Assembly: GCA_032622095.1 (NCBI GenBank)
Contig: CP136062.1
Span: 198,345,887 to 198,409,886 of the forward strand
Source: Siphonodentalium dalli
Lineage: Eukaryota > Mollusca > Scaphopoda > Gadilida > Siphonodentaliidae
Length of the DNA stretch: 64,000 nt
Reading direction: 5' to 3'
Part shown: positions 10,955 to 22,249 of the stretch, piece by piece
Layout of the letters: each line of letters begins with the position of its first letter
Numbering within the stretch: the stretch's first letter is position 1
Translations under genes and position numbers: made by a program
The notes under the pieces: model-generated
Told to the model about the DNA's origin: nothing
What the model saw: the letters and a program-made list of their open reading frames with translations, nothing else
Database searches by the model: none

Positions 10955-11353
10955 TTAACCCTTTACCCAACAGAATGGCCCTGTGCCAATGCATTCTCTT
11001 ATATATGCGAGTCGACCATAGGTCGCCTCGCATATATAAGAGAATGCATTGGCTTAACACATTAAAAATTATAAAATTGTTAAAGAATGTAAGAAAAAAT
11101 GGTAAAAAGTGTTAAAAAAAGATTTTTTTTAGGCCAATGCATTCTCTTATATATGCGAGGCGACCTATGGTCGACTCGCATATATAAGAGAATGCATTGG
11201 CACAGGGCTAACTGTAACTATCACAATGTGGTCAAGGAGCCGGTTCCAATGCTATCCATATGTGTATGGTTTTATTGAGACAGACCGAAGATATTTTAGG
11301 CTGTTGAAGCTTTATTTGGCCGGTTTTGGCCGGTTTGTTGGGTAAAGGGTTAA
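10955..11353. mobile_element. piggyBac-like MITE composed of two hairpins
   Basis: The outer ends TTAA+CCCTTTACCCAACA and TGTTGGGTAAAGGG+TTAA fit piggyBac (a TTAA target and CCC...GGG ends). Inside is a second inverted pair, 10978-11053 and 11133-11208. These are perfect reverse complements over at least 73 bp, and each is itself a palindrome (TATATATGCGAG..CTCGCATATATA). This inner unit is the CCTGTGCCA fold-back family, apparently inserted into the TTAA element. Confidence 0.8.
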
Positions 11354-13359
11354 TAAAGTAATTTATAGTACGATATACATGTATATGTACCGACATATGT
11401 CATGCACAACTTGCTAAGAAAATATGCTATTTGCAATTGGCAAGATCAGGTTGTATAAAATAATCTGCACTGCATATATCAAGTCGCTATTGCATCACCG
11501 TCTATTATAAAGTAACCTGTGGGGGTTTCAATTATGTGAGCACGGGGACCATCCATAGCAGGTGCTTTGATTCAACATGCTTAGAGTCCAACTTGGACAC
11601 GGATTACAGACTTGGGCATGTATCGAGTTGCCCATGCGTTTTCCAATTTGCACGGACACCGAAATTGACACATAACACTCCAGGCGTAGTTAAACGTCAT
11701 GATGTTAGTTACACTGTCATTAGTATGTGGTAAAGATCAAAGATGCTGCCGGCCAGCTGCGCCCTTGATGTAACAACGTTGCAATAGACTAATACATGTA
11801 GTACCGACTTGTAACAGCTAGTTATAATAATTATTCTCCGATTTTCGTTGCTTATGGTTAACCGGTCATGCAATTTTCTTGACCAGTCACGGCTGCGGTG
11901 ACAACGACACACACACAAGTTAGAAACACATGAATAATTTCATTACCGAAAATACAATATTTAAATTTTTTATTCGGTATGGTAAATCGGTATTACGCTG
12001 ATACCAATACCACACGGTAAATACCAATTACCGCCCATCTCTACTTAAAATATAGATGTAACTTTATCCAGTCATGCAATAGGTGCTGTTTACTCCATAT
12101 GACTAATAATTGTTTTAAAGGACTTGAACTTGAAGGGCCACTAATAATTGGTACATATGGGTCACCTGACCAGTGGAATGTCATAGGATAGGCGCCTTAA
12201 TGAATAAAATAACGAAAAGTTCAAATCTGCCCACCAAATTCAATTTGAAGGAGTGTATACATCCAAGTCCACAAGACCTGAATAAAAGTGATTATATGAT
12301 ATTCTTCTATATATGAAAGTGCAAAATTTCAAGAAATTCTATGGTGGACAACATATTTTTTTATCGAACGTAAAATTTATGACACACAAAAATCCCTTAT
12401 TACACTGTAGGTCCATTAAATGTTGACGAAGTCTGAAGGCTACCAAATTAAGTCAAAACTGAGTCACAAAGTGCCAATGATATCTCAATGGAACTTGGAA
12501 GGAAAGGCTGAAAACACTTGTTTTTCAGGGCATTATTTTCTCTCTTCTAAGTTCTATACATTCATACAAAAATTTTAGTCTGAATATTTTTGCCACGTCC
12601 CAAACTGTCAAAATGAGTGTGACTGTGAGTCTCAGTCTGTGACTGTCCCACGGTACCTAGCCTGGGGGCTCCATTATTGTTATTTTACAATGCAATTAGA
12701 CAGTGTGACAGTATGTAGCAACATAACATGCTTTTTCGTTTTTGAGATTTAAAAAAAAATATTTTGCATATTGTAGTAATTTAGAACATAAACATAACCA
12801 TTTGATTGAGTTTCACAACTTAGAATTGGTCTAAGTTAGAAATTTTGACTTTGAGAAAATTTCAGTTTTAAGATATGAGAAATTCATATTTCGAGAAATG
12901 CTCCAAAGTCAAACCCATGACACAGAACACACCAGGATTCATTCATTTAGGTAATATTGTGCCCTTGTCTTACTTAAGGTTATATTCTGTTGAAATATGA
13001 TGAAACTGATGGAATTAATTGTCAGTAATGAATGTGCCATGAGAGGAAAGTGGCGGACAACATGAAAAATTGAAAGAAATGTATATATATCTGAAATGCA
13101 GCCTACAGAACGACACAGCATGCTGCAGATAAGTTATATGAATGACACTCCAGCTCACTTTATTGAATGTCCTTGATTTGATCTTGATAATATTGCCTTT
13201 CACTTCTTTATAACTCCAAGAATGTGAAGTTCAAAATGTGTCACTTGACCACCCCCTTAATTAACTAAAAACTGTGTCACCCTGAGCACACTGGGGACCA
13301 TATTGGAACTAAATGTGCATTGACCTGCTTATTATGTTATCCTGATAACATTCAGTCAT
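11354..13359. other. mostly unassigned DNA
   Basis: I saw no gene. Near 11960-12045 there is TTACCGCCCATCTCTA preceded by GGTATT/GGTAAAT runs. This resembles one end of another hAT-type element, but the other end was not identified. The rest is AT-rich with short frames only. Confidence 0.4.
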
Positions 13360-13368
13360 GTGACAGTG

Positions 13369-14733
13369 TAGTCCAAGTCTTCTCGTACTAAAGCCGGCTA
13401 AGATATTGGGATGGAGGTGCCGGTCTTTAGTCCGAGTTCCAGGCCCATGCATTCATATGACACGACTTAAGCGTTAGTGACCCGCTCAAATAAAACCACA
13501 ATTATATGAAATAAAATATCACAATTGCGACAATAAACGGATATTTTCCGCAGAAGACATGCTATTTGATCTGAAACCCACATCAGTTGTGAATTGAAAG
13601 CGGTAATTTAATGCGAAAAGAGACATTTACCGCAATGTTTACAAATTTTTAAAAGTATGCGAACTCAGTTGACCTCGCGAACTGTGTTCGGCATTTTCCG
13701 TTGTAAATATTCCGTAGATTTTCGACTGACAACGCAAATTACGATGAATTCTCCATTGTAATCGTAATTATGTGTGTCAATAAATAAAAAATAAATAGAT
13801 TAATTAAACATTGAAGATATAAATGTAATACATTAAATAAATTACGGGGAATTACAGCCCTCTCAAAGTTTAAAACAGTGTAAACACAACGGAGCATTAG
13901 AATAAATAATATGGTGCTACATTTCCCACATTTGGTGGACTTCAGCGAAATTAAGATATATACTAAGCGAACAGAGCAATATACTGCTCTTGTTAAGCAC
14001 ACAAAAAATCAAACAAAATTTGTATAAATTTTTAACCTTAAGTTTGAAAAGTCCCACTAAAACGGAAGAACTATATTTCGAAACTGTGTGATTCGGTTCT
14101 CCGATTATTTTATCAACACAAAAGTCAAAATGCACATGGATGAAAATCACACGCATGGCAAGTCAGACACAAGAGTTCTAATTTGCTCCAATTTTGACAA
14201 GTTGCTTGCGAAAATTGTCAACAAAACTACCTTTCTGATCCTCCATTATGTCATTAAGTTTTTAGTGCGGGAATTGTTCTCAAAGCACATTGGAAACTGG
14301 ACTTTGCGGCGATCGGTTTTCCCTATTTTGTTAGGAAAACCCCGCGCTATATATAGAAACGGAAACTAGAATACTCAGAACAAACACCGGACAATGCCGA
14401 AGTTCTTCGGAACATGAGTTCGGCTTTCAGTTAAGTAAACAAACAGAAAAAACAACGATGTTTGTGGCAATCAACCGGAATATTCTATGTGTAATTTAAC
14501 ATTAATGTTAGATTATTATACACCATTCTGACCATAATATGTCACTCTTTCCGACGTATATAGCATCATGTATTGCTTTGTTAGGTAAATCGAGTAAAAT
14601 ACACCACAGATTCCCGCCACAGATCCTGGGCGTAACTCGTGTGATAGGATTGGTATAGAAGTGGGCTTGGACTAAAGACCGGCACCTCCATCCCAATATC
14701 TTAGCCGGCTTTAGTACGAGAAGACTTGGACTA
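13369..14733. mobile_element. DNA transposon remnant with perfect 65-bp ends, 9-bp duplication
   Basis: The segments 13369-13433 and 14669-14733 are exact reverse complements starting TAGTCCAAGTCTTCTCG. They are flanked by the direct repeat GTGACAGTG (13360-13368 and 14734-14742). A 9-bp duplication fits Mutator-like or Merlin-type elements better than hAT. The interior has only short frames (longest 93 codons, 14088-14369, with no recognisable domain), so it is non-autonomous. The perfect ends argue for a recent insertion. Confidence 0.85.
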
Positions 14734-14742
14734 GTGACAGTG

Positions 14743-15607
14743 CAGTGAGTGATTGAGTGCACCCAACTGATTTTCAATATTCTGTGCTCTTACTGTTACA
14801 CATCACAGCTTTAAATGAGATTATTACATATACATGTACATCACAGTTACAGTATAATCTATAGAAACTAATCTTACTTATGTTAAACAGTAATAAACAC
14901 AGTTTATATACACATAAAGTTATACTATTTTCTGTAACACTGCACTGTCAACATGTATACATATGAATGCTATCAAAATAAAATCTAATCTAACACCTGT
15001 AGCGATCAGCTGTTTTGACCAGGTACTCAGGTAACTAGTTAAACTGATAACGGCAATCAGCAATGACAACAATTGATAAGTTGTGTCGGTGGCAATGGGA
15101 ACAAGGTCATGGCACTCAGAATATACGTATTCAATGTTTAGCTTCACATACCATGAAACAAACAAGTGAAATATATTGTTTAAAATATTCAATTAATATA
15201 GCTTTTGCTTCGTAAAAAGCATCCCGTCGTAAACGTGGTTTGCTTCAGGATTTCAAAACCGGAAGTGACAACTATTCAGTGAATTATCCCCCTTCGGCTG
15301 GCCATACTAATGTGTCTATTTATAGCCGCTATAACTTTTATTATGCCAGTACTCTAACCACGGATTTTTCTGCGTAGCCGATGAGAGCGCCGCAGGTAAA
15401 AAAAAAATTAAAAATTCTGTCTCAAATATTAGTTTTTATCCATGTGAAGTTCGGATTGGACCAATTAAAGTGTCCGCCTAATTTTCTAAAAATTCTTTTA
15501 TCAGGTTCTAATTGATCGCGGTGGTTTATTATAAATGACAGCTTATTTATTCGGATTTCGTTTTAGCGCAAAATCCAAAAAGATCTAGAAAGAACGATTG
15601 TCATGTG
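14743..15607. other. unassigned DNA between two elements
   Basis: This is unique-looking AT-rich sequence. A minus-strand 90-codon frame (14920-15192) has no recognisable motif. I see nothing else. Confidence 0.4.
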
Positions 15608-16617
15608 ATTCAACAGGTTGGGCACAGGTGCCAAATGAGCTAAATAGCTCATTTGAGCTCATGTAGCTAAATTGAGCAAAATTTTTAATGGGATTTATGT
15701 CTGTCCCTTCAGTTCAATGCCTAACTCGAATATCGACATGCACTTTTAATTGTACTGGATCAACATAACATTGAGCTTCACAAACATACCTTCCGCTCAT
15801 TTACTCACAACAGTCTTGATATGTTTTAACTGACATTTGCCTAAGGATTTACCCATATGTTTTCATTAAAATTCGGAAGAGAAAAGAGTATTTAGTTGAC
15901 TTTTCCTTCGGCAATCTTGCCGTGTCAGCTTCACGACGCCATTTTTTGACCGTATCCCAAGATAAAATGAAACAACATTTTGATTGGCTCTTCAAAACGG
16001 TCTCTCGCTATGTGTTTATAAGTATGAATTTCACCAGTTAGAGCGTATGGAAAGCCACGTGCTTATATATATAACCATATCGACAAAATAGAAGTAAGTG
16101 ATGCGTAAAATTATACAGTAGAATACGAATGTATTGACCGCTCGTGCTTCCGTATTTCTTCCTCTCCTAATGGGAGTCCAGTCACTTTGGGAAAAATATT
16201 TATCGTAAATGGATGCCAGCGGTTTATCCAATCGGACAAGACGTTGTAACCTCGTGTCCTTAACCTTCATAACTACGATCCAGGTAAATTCACAAGCAGA
16301 AGCGGCAGTTTTATGTACACAATTCGTAAGTTCGATAAAAAGTTTAATCAATCTCATAAAAGTGTTAATCAAATCGCCTTCGTTTGCACCGCGGCTGTTT
16401 TAATTAGTTGTACCGAAGGCGAAGGTGTTTATGTGAAGCTTCACGTGCGGTCTAACTAATGAAATTAAAAGCGCGTGTCGATATTCAAGGTAGGAATTGA
16501 ACTGAAGGGACAGACATAAATCCCATTAAAAATTTAGCTCAATTCAGCTACATACATGAGCTCAAATGAGCTATTAATTTACTTAGCTCATTTGGCACCT
16601 GTGCCCGACCTGTTCAA
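15608..16617. mobile_element. fold-back element with about 150-bp inverted arms
   Basis: The arms 15608-15755 and 16460-16617 are complementary, with outer motif AACAGGTYGGGCACAGGTGCC followed by CAAATGAGCT repeats and then GACAGACATAAATCCC. The AGCTCAAATGAGCT stretches are palindromic themselves. No clear target duplication was seen because the terminal bases are themselves complementary. The interior (15756-16459) is unique DNA without a convincing frame. Confidence 0.75.
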
Positions 16618-17143
16618 TTGAATGCAACACACCGTTCCAAGTCCATGGTTGAGTTGGCTTTTTTAGAATACCTGAAGTCAGCTTACGAGCGACATCTCGA
16701 TGAGGGGGGGGGGAGGTAATGTACCTACACTACAGTATGTATTGAACTGTAGTCAGACTAGTCGGAGACTACAATAACACAGTACCCGGCCACTCTATAC
16801 TAATTACTATAGTCTCCCCTACAAGATTCCATTTTAACAAATTTGCCAGCTAAACGCTGTACTTTAACACAAATCAAATTGGTTGCTGATCCAACCATCA
16901 CTATGTGTTTGACAATTGTCACTTCGATTATATTGATGAAAAAACTCAATATTTACATCGAGAAAAATTGACATTCCTCTTTCCGCTGCCATTTTGGTTG
17001 GTACAAAAATTGGAAATGGAACATGTCGAGACTGTCACCGGAAGAAACACCACCTTTTCCATCATTGGCAAATGTACTCAGGTACGAAACTAACCACAAC
17101 GCCAATTGTGTCACGATTCGTGTCGACCAACCTTACTCGTATT

Positions 17144-17530
17144 CAGGGGCGCCGGAAGCATCCAAGGGCAGGGTGGGCAGAGCCTACAAAAAGGGCACTT
17201 TTCCGCAAAAAAGGGCATTTTCTCCGCAAACTCGGGAAAATAACCATAAATTCATTGTGGCAAAAATCCCTATTTTAATGGTATTTGTCGGTTTTTATGG
17301 CCGTTTTGTGATAAAATTGACAAAACATTAATATTCCTTGTGAAATTGGTGGTATTTGGACCAAAAAAGTCACATTTTGCTATAAAAACACGAGATTAAA
17401 CACACAAAAAGCATTTTCTGTCTCCAGAAAAAGGGCAAGTCCTGCCCCCGCTCGCCCCCCCCCCCCTTGCATGGTCAAGGGCAGGGGGGTCAGCTGCCCC
17501 CTCTGCCCCCCCTCTTTACCGGCGCCCATG
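17144..17530. mobile_element. short non-autonomous hAT element, CAGGGGCGCCGG ends
   Basis: The ends CAGGGGCGCCGG / CCGGCGCCCATG are flanked by the perfect 8-bp duplication CTCGTATT (17136-17143 and 17531-17538). Both subterminal regions carry AAGGGCA / TGCCCCC motifs, and a C-tract lies at about 17453-17466. It is 387 bp long and non-coding. Confidence 0.88.
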
Positions 17531-17570
17531 CTCGTATTTAAATTCGCGCAGTACTATTTTTCACTCAGTT

Positions 17571-17615
17571 TTGAATTCGCGTAATTTAAATTCGCGCACC
17601 TATCTGCGCGAATTC
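17571..17615. repeat. 17-bp perfect hairpin (EcoRI-like core)
   Basis: TCAGTTTTGAATTCGCG and CGCGAATTCAAAACTGA are separated by about 25 bp containing a further AATTCGCGC. Confidence 0.6.
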
Positions 17616-17652
17616 AAAACTGACAGAACTATTTTCGTAAAAGTCGTGGATC

Positions 17653-17812
17653 TGATGACAGTTTCATTTCTTAATCGTTTCTGAAGATACATGTATACAA
17701 GTGTATATTACACGACCACAGCGGATTTAAATTTTGTATACCATAACTGCATCATCAATTTGTTGCAATGATCGATGACAGTTTCATTTCTTAATCGTTT
17801 CTGAAGATACAT
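17653..17812. repeat. 39-bp direct repeat
   Basis: The 39-bp text GATGACAGTTTCATTTCTTA..GAAGATACAT occurs at 17653 and again at 17774, 121 bp apart. Confidence 0.7.
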
Positions 17813-18599
17813 ATAGGTATAATGAGGGGCACAATGCGACGCGGGGCATAATGCGACAGACGGTCGTTGACAGGCCATATGTTTTTCCATGACTGAAGCT
17901 GAATCGCATATTTATTATTTTTAGTAAGACCAATCATAGAAGTGGACATCCCTATTGGACCGACATCATTATGACTGTTTAATCTCACATGCGAAACGCC
18001 GGAATAGGGTTACCCATCGCACATTTGGTGACCCCCATTTTTTAATGGTTTTAACTTTCGGTATAGGTCTTATATATAAATACGTGTAAAACGAGAACAT
18101 CTTACCACTACCACCAAAGGTACATGCGTATTTTGGTAAAGTAAGACGAGTTCTATAGTAATTTGATCACTGAGTTCTATGTACACAGGTTATTCACATT
18201 CACTCATGTATTGGGGGAGAGGCGGGTTGTCTGGTTGTGGGGCACAATGCGACACTCGGGTACAACCAGTACGAGAACAAATTCTGATTAGGCATATATC
18301 GCAAATCAAACCTGGAAAAATAAATCTAATCGTAACCTTAGTTCAAAAGATAAGAAATAAAAGAACATATTCGATAATTCCCAAACATTAAAACATGATC
18401 AATATAAATAATTATTGTTAACCCTGCCCCGGCCATTTTCCTGAAATCAAACTTTATGGTGCTATGGTGGCGCAACTGGCACCTATGGTGAAAGTTACGG
18501 TGATATGCTCTTTTTGTTACTTCCGGTTGCCATTTTGTATTTTGCGCGACTGACACCAACTTACGAAAATAGCTCGAACTTTACAAAGTAAAGTTGACC

Positions 18600-18815
18600 T
18601 AATAAAAGACCGTGGCTATAGAGTACCGTATATATACGGCACTTTAGCCAAACTGCTAAAGTAGCGTAGGCCTACATATATACGACACTTTAATAGCCGA
18701 CGTATAGTCAAACTGTTAAAGTACCGTATATACATGTGCGGCACTTTAGCCGAACTGCTACAGTACCGAACACATCACTTAAAACTAGCGGTTTGACTAT
18801 AGAGTACCGTAGGCC
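18600..18815. repeat. degenerate tandem repeat, about 78 bp
   Basis: GTACCGTATATA, CGGCACTTTAGCC and AACTGCTAAAGTA recur three times up to the boundary of the D element at 18817. Confidence 0.6.
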
Positions 18816-18816
18816 T

Positions 18817-19653
18817 GTACAGTACAAGGCCCGTGGTTTTTTTCAAAACCACGCGTGGCCAACATTTTAACACGGAAAAAATACGGAAAAATCGCGCGTG
18901 GTCTTAGCGTGGTCAACTTCAGAAAAATGGCCAGCGTGTTCAAAAACGGTTTGAACACGGCGTGTACATGCCGTGGTCACCCGAGTGCACGCCGTGGTCA
19001 TCCGTGTTGAAGTCGTGTTCATGCCGTGTTAATAGCGTGGTCAGCCGTGTTTACGGCGTGGTCTGCACCCCAATGCAGAGCGGCACCTACTCTTTTCAGG
19101 GACAGTGCGGGAGGTGTGAATAATCCGCGACATCAAAGAGTTGCCGCAGTATTACTTGCGGTAGGATTTTTTCGGGTATATTTGGCCCGGATTGAACGGT
19201 TTGAACGGTTTGGACACGGCGTGTACATGCCGTGGTCACCCGAGTTCACGCCGTGGTCATCCGTGTTAATTGAAGTCGTGTTCTTAGCGTGATCAATTAC
19301 GGCAAAATGGCCAGCGTGTTCAAAAACGGTCTGAACACGGCGTGTACATGCCGTGGTCATCTGAGTGCACGCCGTGGTCATCCGTGTTGAAGTCGTGTTC
19401 ATGCCGTGTTAATAGCGTGGTCAGCCGTGTTTACGGCGTGGTCTGCACCCCAATGCAGAGCGGCACCTACTCTTTTCAGGGACAGTGCGGGAGGTGTGAA
19501 TAATCCGCGACATCAAAGAGTTGCCGCAGTATTACTTGCGGTAGGATTTTTTCGGGTATATTTGGCCCGGATTGATTTCGTCAGTGAATAAAGTATTGTC
19601 AGATAAAATCTTTTATAATAAAAAAACAATTTCATATTTTGAATTATATATAT
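18817..19653. repeat. D repeat, left copy (GTGGTCA/GTGTTCA-rich) with 380-bp tandem duplication
   Basis: It begins GTACAGTACAAGGCCCGTGG and is built of CCGTGGTCA, CGTGTTCA and TGAACACGG motifs in both orientations. A 380-bp unit is tandemly duplicated (anchor CCAGCGTGTT at 18931 and 19311). Each unit carries a conserved non-motif segment (CACCTACTCTTTTCAGGGAC ... TATATTTGGCCCG) also present at 39960-40070. The reverse-complement terminus is at 45204, so the two could be the ends of one 26-kb element. The 88- and 61-codon frames here are only translations of the repeat. Confidence 0.75.
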
Positions 19654-20207
19654 GTGGCCCGTGGACACAATATATGGACGTTATAACGTAGCGACATGCC
19701 ACCTGAGGGCAACATAGAAAAATTTACTCGCTCGCTCGTCGCCGGCCGGTCATATTAACCCCACAAATGCCGATATTGGCTAAAAGAGCCTGGGTGATTA
19801 CGGGTGTCTTCGTGTGTTTTCAGACAGATTATTTTGGTCATTCGCGGTAGTGCAATACACCTGAGTGTTAATTCCATATATTGACTCGTTGACGCGTCCA
19901 CGGCCGATGTTATTAGCCCCTCAAAATACGGTAAAATTGTGTATAAACAAAAGAACCTTGGGACCGCCCGGAACCACCCGGGCGACCCCATGGGCCCGTG
20001 GACACTATATCTCGACGTTATAACGTAGCGACATACCGCACGAGGTCATCCTAGAAAATGTTACTCGCTCGCTCGACTCCGGCCGGTGTTATTAACCCCT
20101 CAAAATCCGATAAAATGGTATATAAACAAAAAGAACATTGGGACCGCCCGGGACCGCCCGGGAGGCCCCATGGGAACGTGGACACTATATCTCGACGTTA
20201 TAACGTA
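19654..20207 (+). repeat. satellite A, segment left of the B insertion
   Basis: GC-rich monomers of about 175-180 bp and a longer variant of about 330 bp. Landmarks are ACTCGCTCGCTCGACTCCGG, TTATTAACCCCTCAAAA, GGGACCGCCCGGGACCGCCC and CTCGACGTTATAACGTAGCG. The array is cut at 20207 in the middle of the motif TTATAACGTA and continues at 30348. Confidence 0.9.
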
Positions 20208-21850
20208 TAGTGGAGCAGCTGGGACCAGAATTGGGCGTTATTTTTCGAGTTAAACCAAGTGGAAGAGTAACAAACTGAATTATGCATCAAAATGTCCGTA
20301 TTGATACAGCGGATAACATGCCGGTGTTGCCTTTTCGTGTAGTGTTGTACGGTTTCTTATTTTGGGGTAAAATAGGCTTTTTCGTGAATCAAACCAGTGA
20401 AAAATGGAATCCAGCTGTCTAAATAACATTTACATCTATTTTTGGATGCAAACACCACTAAACAATAGAGGTTGGACATGTTCACATTTTGTAAAATAAT
20501 TTTTGCGTATGTAAATGTTCTAGGGTTCGTTTTTGGGGTAAAAATCTTTTTTTTGTAAAAAAATTAGATAATTCTGGAATCCGCCACAACAAGTTATGCA
20601 TCATTAATTCATTCCATTTTATAAAAAAAATCCCAGTTTCAATGTTAAAAAATTAAGTGTTAGATGTAGATAATAAATTAACAATGCACTTTTGGAATAA
20701 GGCAGGTTCTATGGTTACCAGGATAATCTGATTTGAATTAATAAAATCAATGAAAACTGGAATTGAGTACTCTGAGTAGCATCCCCTTGTATTTCTGTAT
20801 AGGCCCTACACATGTATTAGCGGGGACCGGAATAGGCACTTATTCGAATTGAATCATGTGAAAGAGTAACACGATTAGTTATGTATCAAAAGTTTCATCT
20901 TGGTACAGCAGATAACATGCCGGTGTTGCCTGGTAAAATAGGCTTTTTCGTGAATGAAACCAGTGAGAAATGGAATCCAGCTACCTAAATAACATTTACG
21001 TCTATTTGTGGATAGGAACGCAACTAAACAATAGAGGGGGACATGTTCACATTTTCTAAGATAATTTTGGAGTATGTCAATGCTCTAGGGTTCGTTTTTG
21101 GGGTAAAGCAGCTTTTTTGTCAAAAATGAGAGAATTCTGGGATCGATCACAACATGATATGCATCATTAATTATTGTGCATGCCTTTAATATAAAAAACA
21201 GCTTCGTTTGTCAACAATTCAGATGTATGTAATATATATAATAAGGCGTTGTTGGAATAAAGCAGAATCAATGGTTACCAGGGTTATTTGTTTTTATTTA
21301 TTAATAAAATCAGTGAAAACTGGAATCCAGCTATCGGAACAACACACCCTCCCTTATTTCTATATATCAACTGGCACTATATATGGAATCGACCATTAGT
21401 CGAATTAAATTATGTGGAAGAGTAACAAGACGGATAATATATCAACATACTAGTCTTGATAGAGCTCATAACATGGTGGATGTTACCTTCAAATGAAATG
21501 TTGTACGATTGTTTATTTTTTTTTATTAAATAGGCTTTTTCGTAAATGGAAACAGTGAAAAATGGAATCCAACTGCCTAAATAACATTTTCATCTATTTC
21601 TGTTTAGGAATTTAACTAAATAACAAAGTGTGATCATGTTCACCTACATTAAGATAATTATCGGGTCCGCCAATTTTCTGGGAATCGATTTTCGGGTAAA
21701 ATATGCTGTTTTGTGTGAAACATGAGAGAATTGTGGAATCATCACAACAAGATAGTAAACATTAATGCAGACATTTCTTATTATAGCAATTCCTAGTTTT
21801 ATCAAATTATAGTTTAAGATTTTTATATGGAATCCGGGTCTCTGAATAGC
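20208..21850 (+). repeat. left tandem arm of element B, three units
   Basis: The landmark AACATGCCGGTGTTGCC or a variant recurs at 20314, 20914 and 21470. AATGGAATCCARCT and GTTCGTTTTTGGGGTAAA recur in each unit. It is reverse complementary to 29340-30347. Confidence 0.8.
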
Positions 21851-22249
21851 CCAGAACTCGACAGAAGGTGTGGGGGTGTACTGGGATCAGCTTGACCGTC
21901 AATCCGTCGTCCGTGGACACAAATTTGTCCTGAGTTTTTCTCAGTCGTTTTTTGATCATTTTCCGTGAAACTTCTGCGATTATGACGTCTGTCTGACTTT
22001 TTGGTGGAGTTAACCTCCTTTTTCGACTTGGAAAATTTTCACAACATGCTTAATTTTGTCCGAGTTTTATTCCTACATATTTAGGTCAATGTTTTTGAAA
22101 CTTGCCATATATCTTTAGTACAATGGGAACCTGTGACCTGCGATTATGACGTCTGTCCGACTTTTTTTTGTGGAGTTATTCCCAATATAATACAAAGTGC
22201 ATATTTACTACATATGTCGCACACCTTCAATTTGTCGAGAATGGGTTAA

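Noticed and set aside
19026..19591. Near-identical 88- and 61-codon plus frames (MLIAWSAVFTAWS)
   Set aside because: Produced by the 380-bp tandem duplication of the D repeat; a third copy at 39851-40087 is the same. No domain or splice support.
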